Below are positions 36,057 to 46,046 of a DNA stretch of 64,000 bases, one piece after another. Within the stretch, counting starts at the first letter, position 1; each line of letters begins with the position of its first letter. The DNA lies in the NCBI GenBank assembly GCA_039720395.1, contig CM077832.1:11053967-11117966 (forward strand), given 5' to 3'. Position numbers and translations under genes: made by a program. Below the pieces are notes generated by a model. That model did not search any database. It was not told where the DNA came from and saw only the letters and a program-made list of their open reading frames with translations. The stretch comes from Liquidambar formosana (lineage: Eukaryota > Streptophyta > Magnoliopsida > Saxifragales > Altingiaceae).

Positions 36057-37733
36057 TGTGAGCGCCGTGTCCTGAACCACGCCCGGGCTCGGGGGTGGTA
36101 CGCCACTAACCACGAATGATTAGGGTGAAAAAGGAGTCGCCACCCGATTTGGCTTCGGGAACCAATTGACCCTTAGGAAGGGTCTAACTTACCATAACCA
36201 GAGATTGTTCGGGTTCGGAGCTAGGGTACGCGGATGGGAAGGTGTTAGGCACCCATCTACGCCCGGCCGAAGCCGGCCCCTGCATGTACTTATTGGCTTT
36301 AATTAAAAAGGACTTGATTAGGCTCAACCGCATTTAAGCAATTCAATGATTTAATTTAAATGTTGGCACACAATGATGAAGGAAATAAGGAATCAAAATA
36401 AAACAATACGGATAAATATGTACACAGAAAACAAGAGTATTTAACAGAGTCGAATCATATTTACACAGCTTGCAAAACGAAAGAAGGGTTAAACTGCAAA
36501 AAATAAGGGTCATGCACGTACGTGCATATGGTAGGCACGTACGTGCACATAATATGTACGTACGTACATGCTCAATAAATTAGCCCAATATTTACCATGC
36601 TTTGCTTGAATGAATCTGTGACTCAGATATATAGGAAATTGACTCAAATGTGACTTAGAAGTGATAAAAATGACCTAAATCTAAATGACGAAGGATTGGA
36701 AGCAAATATTGACGAGGATGTACAAGCAATAAATGATACTTGTATACACAGGCCTAAATCATGCGAGTTGAATGCTGGAATTGATGGACAAATATAATTG
36801 CATGATTCTCCCTATCCTTTATGTTGGAGCAATGTTCAGAATATAAATATCATATGCAGGGGACAAATAGATGCTAGAACGAATCTAATATGCCGGCATT
36901 AGACAGATGGGATGCTATGCGCATTTGAGGCAAAAATCATGGACAAACATGTTAAATCATTAAGAGGAAAACGAAATTAAAGGTTGGGAACCGTTACCCT
37001 CAGGTACGGGCAGCAGCAATTCCTTCACAAGCGTGCCTTCCGGACCTCTCGCAGTCACAACTTGGATTTTTCGGGATGGAGATTCGGTGCAAAAGAAGGA
37101 TGGAGCCTAGATTAGGAAAATTGGATCTTTCAGGGGTGGAGGCTGGGAAAAAGGGGTTGAATGGAGGCTAGGTGAGGAAGTTGGATGGAGGCTAGGTCAA
37201 AAAGTCTCCGCTGAACAGAAAAATCAGATCCATTTAGGGGGTGGGGGCTTCAGAAAAATCGGTCCCTTCTCTTGAATGAAAGCAGGGTATTTATAGATGG
37301 TGATTAGGGTTTATTTCGGAGTCCATTAGGGTTTCCCAGCCGCCATCAAGCAGCTATAGGGCTTCATAAGGTAAGAAACGATTTGGGGGGAAATGTTGAA
37401 AATTTGAAATTCGAAGGGCATGATCGTACGTGCATGGAAGATGCACGTACGTGCATGGAAGATGCACGTACGTGCATGAACCATGCTCATACGATCATGG
37501 GTATCAAAAAGCTGTGTTGGAAATAAAGGGCATGATCATACGTGCATGGAAGATGCACGTACGTGCATGAACCATGCTCATACGATCATGGGGTATCAAA
37601 AGGTATCAAAAAGTTGTGTTGTGCCTGCACGGGTCCTTCGGGCTCGCTTGTGGTAGTTTATCTGCTGTTGCCCTTCATCATTGGGCTTAAAGGTGGTCCA
37701 AAATGTCAGGCGGTACAAAATTGGGTGTCAACA
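36057..37733 (-). repeat. 3' LTR of the gag element (1677 bp)
   Basis: In element orientation it starts TGTTGACACCCAATTTTG and ends GGCGCTCACA. A TATAAATA box lies at 37288-37295. It differs from the other LTR by five single-base changes, lacks an AT pair near 36651, and has one extra 21-bp copy of the palindromic CATGGAAGATGCACGTACG repeat near 37440-37476. Confidence 0.95.
37430..37595. repeat. Cluster of TGCACGTACGTGCA palindromes in the LTR
   Basis: The perfect 14-bp palindrome TGCACGTACGTGCA occurs at 37442-37455, 37463-37476 and 37554-37567, with half-matching ATCGTACGTGCATG and CATGCTCATACGATCATG arms around them. A further copy is at 36513-36526, with GGCACGTACGTGCAC and TGTACGTACGTACA variants following. 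The same cluster, with one copy fewer, is in the other LTR (43870-44025). ACGT cores and CATGCA (RY-type) motifs suggest bZIP or B3 factor sites; function is inferred. Confidence 0.85.
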
Positions 37734-37737
37734 GTTG

Positions 37738-37748
37738 CCCCTTCTTTC
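37738..37748 (-). other. Polypurine tract of the gag element
   Basis: On the minus strand GAAAGAAGGGG, then CAAC, then the LTR start TGTTGACACC. This is the position expected for the plus-strand primer of reverse transcription. Confidence 0.7.
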
Positions 37749-38029
37749 GGTTTCATTCACAAAGTGATTGGAATCGGAAGACCAGAAGACAAACCATTTT
37801 GAACCGACTGACTTTCCTGAACCAAAAGTGCACATGTAATAAATGCAAATGCATGTATGAGGATCGGATTAGGCTTCGCCTAACTTCCTACGTACTCTAT
37901 GGAGATCAGACCTATCGTAGTTCATGCAAGACAATGGGGCACTCAGTAAGTAATTTCTCGAAACTACTAACTGCGAAGAGTAACATAGCAATGAAGATGC
38001 CAAAGATATCTTTATTCCTTTCCCGGGGA

Positions 38030-38571
38030 ATAAAAGCATGATCCCTTTCCCTGTAGATCATAAACAAGCATAGAAATTTCATCCATGTCCCTGTGGATAA
38101 AAGCACGATCCCTGTCCCTGTGGATCATAAACAAGCGTAGAAATTTTATCCCTGTCCCTGTGGATAAAAGCACGATCCCTGTCCCTGTGGATCATAAACA
38201 AGCGTAGAAATTTTATCCATGTCCCTGTGGATGAAAGCACGATCCCTTTCCCTATGGATCATAAACAAACATAGAAATTGTATCCCTGTCCCTGTGGATG
38301 AAAGCACGATCCCTTTCCCTGTGGATCATAAACAAACATAGAAATTTTATCCCTGTCTCTATGGATAAAAGCACGATCCCTGTCCCTGTGGATCATAAAC
38401 AAATATAGAAATTTTATCCCTGTCCCTGTGGATAAAAGCACGATCCCTGTCCCTGTGGATCATAAACAAGCATAGAAATTTTATCCATGTCCCTGTGGAT
38501 AAAAGCACGATCCCTTTCCCTGTGGATCATAAACAAACATAGAAATTTTATCCCTGTCCCTGTGGATAAGA
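38030..38571. repeat. 67-bp tandem repeat, eight copies
   Basis: The marker AGCA(C/T)GATCCC recurs at 38035, 38102, 38169, 38236, 38303, 38370, 38437 and 38504, exactly 67 bp apart. Each unit contains GTGGATCATAAACAA and TAGAAATTTTATCC, and CCTGTCCCTGTGGAT in both halves, so the unit itself looks like two related half-units. It lies between gag and the 3' LTR. Short in-frame peptides across it are a by-product of the repeat. Confidence 0.97.
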
Positions 38572-40026
38572 AAGAAATGCAATTCCTTTCCCTGGGAATG
38601 CACAAGCAAACAAACCTCATCCCTTCCTTAGGGGATGCTCAAAGATATGAAGTTACATGAATGCAGACCCTATTTCAAGGAATAACGACAAAAACAGACC
38701 CTAGTCTAAGGGATGGATAATAGAAGAATGACTTATAAAACAAAGGCCTTAGATGAGAAGACTCCCAAGACACACTAAGGAGGAAATTGATTCATGAGAC
38801 CAACATGGATAATCTTTGAAATATTCTTTTATTTTGGGACACATCCCTCGCAAGGTTCACCTTGCCCCTTGCTTGAAATCCTTCCTTCATCATTTTCTTC
38901 ATTTTATTATTTCCTTCTTATATATTTTTTTTTCTTTTTCATCTTTTCATTTTCCTCATGCCCTAACTTTTGCCTAGGTCGCCCTTTCGGGTTTTCAACC
39001 TAGCGGGCCTTTTTCTCCTTATTCTTCCCATAATCAACCCATCAGCACCTTCAAAGAATTATTCTCACCATCACATTGAACTGCTTGAGACCTTCTTCCA
39101 TGGCATGGAAAACATTAATAAAATCCCAATCTTCCTTTTGAATTATCAATGGTTCAATCTTCCAACACATGAGTCTTTTGGCACATGCCCCTTGCATGAA
39201 TAATAATGTGGCTGCACCTCTAAAGGTTGCCTACGTACCCAAGAAGGGATCAAGCCTTACGTAGTTCACTTGAACAACTTCAATCAATCAGAGAGGACTT
39301 TATCTGGACTGTAATGTAGGCTCAGGGTTCTAGGCTCAAGAAATAAAAGATAATAAAGGCTCAAAATTTATTTCCATGGGTTCCTATCTATCAAGGATTA
39401 CCTCAACGATGTTTCTTCACTTCATTTCCCAGCTTGGTAATCAATTCGCTATTTTATTCCAGCACCATTTCTTTCTTTTTTCCTTTCTTTCTTTCTCCCT
39501 TTTTCTTTTTTTTTTTTTTTTTTTTTTTTTTTTCTTTTCCTTTTCTTTTTTCCTTTCCTTCTTTCTCTTTTTCTCAATTTTCTTCAATCATTTTTTTTTC
39601 CTTTCAATATATATACTACCCCTTTTTTCAGACAAACACCTCGTTAAAATTTTTTACTAGTGTAAGGGGTAATCCTTGACAAGGGTATCAGAAAATAAAT
39701 TATTCAGGCTCAAAAGGGTTAGCAAGGGATTTTTCTTTTCTTTTGAAGGATAGCAGAAATGATGGCCTCTCTTCATTTTGATTTCCATTGTTCGCAATTC
39801 AAGCATTAGAGCAAGCATATTAACTCATGTGCTAAAAAGACAGACCACATCAAATTTAAAGAAAGCAAGTAATAAATTAATGCAAACCATTCACTGATAA
39901 GCAAAAGAAATAATCATACCAAAATAATTATCCCAAATAGTTGTTCCAAACTATAAAAATCCAACCAAAATGACCAATTATTCAAATAATATCTTAGAAC
40001 TGTAGAAACTAAGCAACCATTTTCTT
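38572..40026. other. Non-coding spacer of the gag element, 3' of gag
   Basis: Long T-rich tracts (38925-38955 and 39475-39600, including a run of about 30 T) and no recognisable protein. In an autonomous Tat/Ogre element the pol genes would be expected in this position. Confidence 0.7.
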
Positions 40027-41331
40027 TCAAATCCACGACGCCCCATCCCCATTTGGAGGTGGCATGGCATGATAGTTTGGAAGTGGATTCGTCGATATAT
40101 TAGGCAATCCTGGTTTAGGAAGCTTCCCCGAATCAATCATGTCCTGAATGGTATGGCGGAGACGACCGCATTTATCAGTGTGATGGCCGTGACTCTGGTG
40201 AAAATCACAGTATTCATTCTCATTGTAGTTAGGTGCTGATTTGTTGATAGGAGTAGGATCTAGTGGCTTCAACTTTCCTCTTTTCACCAAATTTCGAAGG
40301 GCTGTAGATAAGGACACACCAAGTGGAAAGAATTCTCTAGGTCCATTACGCGAATTAACAGCATTCACTTCATTCGGCTTACTACCATTACTTGCACTCG
40401 AGCTACCAAATCCATATGCACGCTTCTTCCCATCATTTTTGTCAATCAACCCACTATCTATGCCATCTTCAACTTGTATACCAGCATCATACAAATCCTC
40501 AAAAGTCTTCAATGGTATCGGCATCAATGGTCTTCCAAAAATCGGCAGAAGATTCTTCACAATCATGCGCACCTGATCCTTCTCAGTTGGACGATTGGGC
40601 ATTTTAACAGCTTTAGCCCTCCACCTTGTCAAGAACTCAGAGAATGTCTCATTACTCTTCTGCTTAGTGGTCTCTAAATCCCGTAAAGTGACATCAAGTT
40701 GGACATTGTAGTTATAATGGTGCACAAACTCCATAGCCAGCTCCTTCCAGTCTCGGGTCTTTGCATTGTTCAAGGAAAGGTACCAGTTCATAGCATCGCC
40801 ATTAAGAGTTCTAAGGAAACAATGCACAATTTGCTCTTCAGAAAGTCCCATAGGTTTCATTGCTAGAATGTACTGTTTCAAGTGATTGCGAGGATTACCA
40901 GTCCCATCAAACACATCCATCTTTGGCATTTTGAATTTTGGGGGTAATTGGACGTTCGGAAATGGGCATAACTCATCCATGTCTAGCATGTACTCTTCAA
41001 CACCTTGGGATTTCCTCAAAATAGTTTTCATTTTTTCTACCTCATCAGAAATGTCTTGCACCTCTCTCCTTTTAGCTTTCTTCTCGGCTTCGGATTCCTT
41101 CTTAGCTTCAGCTTCCTTCTTCTTAGCCTCAGTTTCCTTCTTCTTAAGGTAGTCCTCATGGTCTTTTTCATCAAAAATAAAATCTTCATCCTCTTCCCCA
41201 GTTTCAACTGTCTGTTTGCCCTGGTTAACTTCAATCTTCTGGAGTCTTTTCAAGATAGGAGCCATTGATCTTTCCATCATCTTTGCCATCATTTCTTCCA
41301 GCTTCTTCACCAAATCTTGTTCAGCATCCAT
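40027..41331 (-). CDS. gag: Retrotransposon Gag polyprotein (Ty3 type, Tat/Ogre-like)
   Basis: A complete 434-residue frame. The N-terminus is a charged coiled-coil (residues 1-110, rich in K and E, with KKKEAEAKKESEAEKK-like repeats). A retrotransposon-gag capsid domain follows (about 140-290), with VFDGTGNPRNHLKQY, HCFLRTLNGDAMNWYLSL, DWKELAMEFVHHYN and the hallmark SNETFSEFLTRWRAKA. Near residue 370 is CDFHQSHGHHTDKC, a C-x2-H-x4-H-x4-C zinc-knuckle variant common in this lineage. It would form the virus-like particle that packages element RNA in the cytoplasm. The frame is undamaged, which fits recent mobility. It ends in its own stop with no protease fused downstream. Start: the first Met, MDAEQDLVKK. 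Confidence 0.93.
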   Translation of the reverse strand: MDAEQDLVKKLEEMMAKMMERSMAPILKRLQKIEVNQGKQTVETGEEDEDFIFDEKDHEDYLKKKETEAKKKEAEAKKESEAEKKAKRREVQDISDEVEKMKTILRKSQGVEEYMLDMDELCPFPNVQLPPKFKMPKMDVFDGTGNPRNHLKQYILAMKPMGLSEEQIVHCFLRTLNGDAMNWYLSLNNAKTRDWKELAMEFVHHYNYNVQLDVTLRDLETTKQKSNETFSEFLTRWRAKAVKMPNRPTEKDQVRMIVKNLLPIFGRPLMPIPLKTFEDLYDAGIQVEDGIDSGLIDKNDGKKRAYGFGSSSASNGSKPNEVNAVNSRNGPREFFPLGVSLSTALRNLVKRGKLKPLDPTPINKSAPNYNENEYCDFHQSHGHHTDKCGRLRHTIQDMIDSGKLPKPGLPNISTNPLPNYHAMPPPNGDGASWI

Positions 41332-42487
41332 TTCAGTGGTTTGTGATGTTTCTGCTCTTTCTAACCTTCCAAATGAATTACGAACCCAAGCAATGGTTGG
41401 TTACCCCTGCAAGGAATGTGTTTGTCCTTATAAAAGCCATTTACTTTGATTATTCATAATGATTCCATATCAATGTCCATCCAAACATGCCCTTGGAATA
41501 AGATGAAGACAAACAAAGACTAAAGAGGTTGAACCACAGGGAAAAATTAGACACACTTAGAACAAATGACAATGACCTAATATGGAGGATGCAAATGGAC
41601 CTAGACTCCTAAAATGACAACTAAAGACCTAGACAAGAGATATGATAACAACATACAAAACCAAAAAGGAAAAGATGTAAACTTAAAATGAATGGGCCTA
41701 ATGCCCCTAAAATGGACCAACTAAAAGACCACACATCAAAGGAGATACAAAGAACCTAAGACCCCTAATGAATAAGATGACTCCAATCAATGGGATGCCC
41801 CTAGGAAGATGAGATGATAATGGATCTACAACCTCATAGAATCACATTAAGGACACATGAAGTTAAAGTATCACATTGGGTTTAACCAACCAAAGTCCAT
41901 CCTTTTTTGCACCTAGGCCCATTACAATATTCACACAATCTTTCACTCTCATTTGGATCCAAGCCCATATATTTTTTTTTTGAATTTTTTTTTTTTTTTT
42001 TTTTTTTTTTTGAGCTTGGGTCCAATTACATGATCACACCTCACCTCTCAATTGGGCCTAGACTTGAAAAGATAATAGACAATGATGGGCCTTGCCCCTT
42101 ACCCTAGACATCATAGTCCTAAGTGCAAATGCAACATGACATGCATAATGACACACATTCAATCAAGGCTATGCAATGGTCTGTGGGGGACATTAATGTG
42201 GTCGGTCAATTAGGGTACTTCTCCTTCAAGGGTCACCCAGGCTAGGGTGCTCAAAGAGCAACCCGTTAACGTACTCACTAGCTTATTACAGGCTAGTGGC
42301 ACAGGCCGTGGGTTGATGGTGCTGAATCGAGTTGCCCATAGGAACTAAATGGAACCCGGGTCTCTAATCAGACTGCCATCGAGGATAATAAATGCCAAAA
42401 TTGTGCGCGTGTGTGCAATTTTGATTTTGCCCAATTAAGTTTCCTAATTAATTAAAGCCAATAAATACCTTGGAGTTTAGCTCTCTA
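41332..42487. other. 5' leader of the gag element
   Basis: About 1.15 kb between the primer-binding site and gag in element orientation, with a long T run at 41965-42011. No gene recognised. It may contain packaging signals; this is inference. Confidence 0.55.
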
Positions 42488-42505
42488 TCCCCAGTGGAGT
42501 CGCCA
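42488..42505 (-). other. Primer-binding site of the gag element
   Basis: The minus strand reads TGGCGACTCCACTGGGGA one base after the LTR end. The plus strand therefore shows TCCCCAGTGGAGTCGCCA, a tRNA-like 3' end with CCA. From memory a tRNA-Arg primer of this type is used by Ogre elements; the tRNA identity is to be checked. Confidence 0.75.
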
Positions 42506-42506
42506 T

Positions 42507-44164
42507 TGTGAGCGCCGTGTCCTGAACCACGCCCGGGCTCGGGGGTGGTACGCCACTAACCACGAATGATTAGGGTGAAAAAGGAGTCGCCACCCGATTT
42601 GGCTTCGGGAACCAATTGACCCTTAGGAAGGGTCTAACTTACCATAACCAGAGATTGTTCGGGTTCGGAGCTAGGGTACGCGGATGGGAAGGTGTTAGGC
42701 ACCCATCTACGCCCGGCCGAAGCCGGCCCCTGCATGTACTTATTGGCTTTAATTAAAAAGGACTTGATTAGGCTCAACCGCATTCAAGCAATTCAATGAT
42801 TTAATTTAAATGTTGGCACACAATGATGAAGGAAATAAGGAATCAAAATAAAACAATACGGATAAATATGTACACAGAAAACAAGAGTATTTAACAGAGT
42901 CGAATCATATTTACACAGCTTGCAAAACGAAAGAAGGGTTAAACTGCAAAAAATAAGGGTCATGCACGTACGTGCATATGGTAGGCACGTACGTGCACAT
43001 AATATGTACGTACGTACATGCTCAATAAATTAGCCCAATATTTACCATGCTTTGCTTGAATGAATCTGTGACTCAGATATATATAGGAAATTGACTCAAA
43101 TGTGACTTAGAAGTGATAAAAATGACCTAAATCTAAATGACGAAGGATTGGAAGCAAATATTGACGAGGATGTACAAGCAATAAATGATACTTGTATACA
43201 CAGGCCTAAATCATGCGAGTTGAATGCTGGAATTGATGGACAAATATAATTGCATGATTCTCCCTATCCTTTATGTTGGAGCAATGTTCAGAATATAAAT
43301 ATCATATGCAGGGGACAAATAGATGCTAGAACGAATCTAATATGCCGGCATTAGACAGATGGGATGCTATGCGCATTTGATGCAAAAATCATAGACAAAC
43401 ATGTTAAATCATTAAGAGGAAAACGAAATTAAAGGTTGGGAACCGTTACCCTCAGGTACGGGCAGCAGCAATTCCTTCACAAGCGTGCCTTCCGGACCTC
43501 TCGCAGTCACAACTTGGATTTTTCGGGATGGAGATTCGGTGCAAAAGAAGGATGGAGCCTAGATTAGGAAAATCGGATCTTTCAGGGGTGGAGGCTGGGA
43601 AAAAGGGGTTGAATGGAGGCTAGGTGAGGAAGTTGGATGGAGGCTAGGTCAAAAAGTCTCCGCTGAACAGAAAAATCAGATCCTTTTAGGGGGTGGGGGC
43701 TTCAGAAAAATCGGTCCCTTCTCTTGAATGAAAGCAGGGTATTTATAGATGGTGATTAGGGTTTATTTCGGAGTCCATTAGGGTTTCCCAGCCGCCATCA
43801 AGCAGCTATAGGGCTTCATAAGGTAAGAAACGATTTGGGGGGAAATGTTGAAAATTTGAAATTCGAAGGGCATGATCGTACGTGCATGGAAGATGCACGT
43901 ACGTGCATGAACCATGCTCATACGATCATGGGTATCAAAAAGCTGTGTTGGAAATAAAGGGCATGATCATACGTGCATGGAAGATGCACGTACGTGCATG
44001 AACCATGCTCATACGATCATGGGGTATCAAAAGGTATCAAAAAGTTGTGTTGTGCCTGCACGGGTCCTTCGGGCTCGCTTGTGGTAGTTTATCTGCTGTT
44101 GCCCTTCATCATTGGGCTTAAAGGTGGTCCAAAATGTCAGGCGGTACAAAATTGGGTGTCAACA
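42507..44164 (-). repeat. 5' LTR of the gag element (1658 bp)
   Basis: Near-identical to 36057-37733. The TATAAATA box is at 43740-43747 on the minus strand. The palindrome cluster is at 43870-44025. Confidence 0.95.
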
Positions 44165-44831
44165 CTCTCTCTCTCTCTCTCTTTTTGTTCTGACTTGACG
44201 TTTGTCAACATAATGGTTAGTGAATTTCCAGTTTTAATGGTTTATGGGCTTTTATCGAGGCAAAAAGGCATGTAGTTTCCCATTTATATATAGTTTGAAT
44301 AGTTGGAATGACTAGTTTGATGAAACAGATAACCCTTCATACAACCATTTCATACAGAATATACATGTATATGTGTACCCAGCTATGTTTGCAGAGTAAC
44401 TATGATTGCATATTTTTTTTATCTATAATCATTTTGGAAAGTGTCATTCTTAATAGGTGGTGATGTGCACAAAAATGCAATCAGCTGAGCATTTTTTAGG
44501 TTGTATGTGGGAATAATATCTATGTAGGATGATCTCAATTTTGTTGTAGACCAGAGTTTCTAATGAGGGATTAACTAGTTGTGGGTTACCACATTTGGCA
44601 TGGAAAATAAACAAGGCCACATCCTCATTTTAAGAAAATCATAGTTCCATTACGTTGCCTGGGCTTAACTGATTTGCAGGTGATTGTAGTTATTTGGAAT
44701 TCACCTTGTTCCCACAAAGGTCAACGTGAAGCATCTCTAAAAAAAAGGGCAAAAATTCTAATAATGACATAAAAAATTATTAAAAATTCCTAAATAGAAA
44801 CGACATGGGATCCATTTAGCTCGATCAAAAT

Positions 44832-45342
44832 TTAGTTGTTCATGCCAGTTGCATCCTTAATGGTATTAGTAGCTCTTTGTGCCTTAGCCTTCATTTGCTC
44901 ACCAGCCTACACACAGTAAAATATTCAAAACATTAGTGGGAAGTTTGAAGGCAGACATTGATAAAAAATGGTTGCTGAAATATAGACTCATCTACTGCAT
45001 GGTCTAGTTTGGGGGTTCTATGAAAAATCAAGTAACAAAGAATTATTACAACAATTTTGTTGTCCTAAAGCACACACACAAACACCATTAATAATTTTTT
45101 TTTGAAAATAATTGAACCTCTTGGCATGATTCCTTAGCAGACTGGGTAGCATTGCTCACCTTGTCCACCATCTGATTACTATTTTCCTGAAATAAACATA
45201 TATGAGTGTATGATACATCCCCTTTAAAATGGCCATTAGTGGAAAGAGTGTGTGGGAATGTGTGTAGGAAAACTAAGCTGACCTGAACTTGACCCTTGGC
45301 CTCACCAGCATGGTAACTCATCTTGGTAGAGTTGTCTGCCAT
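44832..45342 (-). CDS. KIN/COR6.6-like LEA protein, copy 5 (intact)
   Basis: Exons are 45342-45283, 45186-45118 and 44906-44832, with introns of 96 and 211 bp, 67 codons plus TAA. Exon 1 is the consensus MADNSTKMSYHAGEAKGQVQ. Exon 2 starts ENSNQMVDKVSNATQ. Exon 3 reads AGEQMKAKAQRATNTIKD and ends ATGMNN. The changes (K22N, A30V, Q46E, G54R and A56T/D57N) are conservative for a disordered, helix-on-drying LEA protein. The TATA box is at 45440-45447. The gag element and the 3.0-kb solo LTR lie downstream of it, not in its promoter. Family and role are as for copy 1. Confidence 0.88.
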
Positions 45343-45439
45343 CCTTGGTTTCTTAGAACAAATTACTAATTAAATTGAGGGCTAAAAAAAACTCTTGCTT
45401 TGGTGGTGATGGTAATGATGCAAGTACCATAATTGCAAT

Positions 45440-45447
45440 TATTTATA
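45440..45447 (-). promoter_or_regulatory. TATA box of LEA copy 5
   Basis: TATAAATA on the minus strand, about 98 bp upstream of the ATG. Confidence 0.65.
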
Positions 45448-46046
45448 GCTTTAGTGATTAATTCGTTGCTTGACGAGTGTAAATGCCATGTGGAGTGCAA
45501 TTTGACACATTTCACCATGTGGTTAAGTTTTGGATATTTGGCCATATGACTGGGTAAATGTTGAGAGTATTCAATTTAAATGTAGTTTTGGATTTAGAAG
45601 GTTTTGAGGGCTTCAGTTTCATGGATTTTTGTTAACCAATGTAATGCCTAAGAGAAAATTTAGGATCTTTTGAATGCCATGCCAACTATTAAATTTAGAC
45701 CATTTAATCTTCTACCTATTGAATTTAAGACATGATTATAGTAATGTATTTGATCCATGGTCAGTTAGTCACGTTCAAGCTGGCTCTCTTATATATTAAA
45801 CCCTGCTATGCTTGGATAAAAGACTAATAATAAAACCTTGCCACATTTGTATCATGAAAAGAATTTTGACCCTTTGTTTGATGGTCTCATTAGAATATCC
45901 AGGATTGCATAATATTTCGTCATCTAATTTGCATTGTTCATTTAACAAATTATTCTTTTTGAAAAAATAAAAATTTCATTGTCCATCTACATTTCTTTAT
46001 TTATCTATTTTCTATTTTGGTGAGATGTTCTTCCACCTAAACTATC

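Larger units (their letters stand above)
36057..44164 (-). mobile_element. Young non-autonomous LTR retrotransposon with gag only (TR-GAG type, Tat/Ogre-like)
   Basis: An 8.1-kb element bounded by direct LTRs (36057-37733 and 42507-44164), with TG..CA ends and CTCTC on each side (36052-36056 and 44165-44169). The duplication lies in a (TC)n tract, so it is weak as proof. It reads on the minus strand, as shown by the gag gene, a primer-binding site beside the right LTR (42488-42505) and a polypurine tract beside the left LTR (37738-37748). The internal 4.77 kb has one long frame, gag; protease, reverse transcriptase, RNase H and integrase are absent. It would depend on enzymes from a partner element. 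The LTRs differ by five substitutions and two indels by my count, so the insertion is recent. Confidence 0.9.
31669..46046. repeat. Array unit 4 (contains LEA copy 5; hosts two LTR insertions)
   Basis: About 3.2 kb of unit sequence is split by the solo LTR at 32383-35411 and the gag element at 36057-44164. The three remaining pieces are collinear with other units. A small deletion also lies near 44720, where the TTTAAAGAAATAAAATAAAATAT block is missing. Confidence 0.85.

Noticed and set aside
38259..38620. Repeat-peptide frames (DRDRAFIHRDRDK-type) on the minus strand
   Set aside because: Translation of the 67-bp tandem repeat. A period of 67 is not a multiple of three, so the frame changes from unit to unit and no protein repeat can persist.
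40241..41268. Plus-strand and alternative-frame ORFs over the gag gene
   Set aside because: Shadows of gag. The minus frame has the retrotransposon-gag and zinc-knuckle motifs.
37542..44275. Duplicate frames starting MHGRCTYVHEPCSYDHG at 37542 and 43973
   Set aside because: They lie in the two LTRs over the palindrome cluster and differ only where flanking DNA enters, so they are chance frames, not genes.
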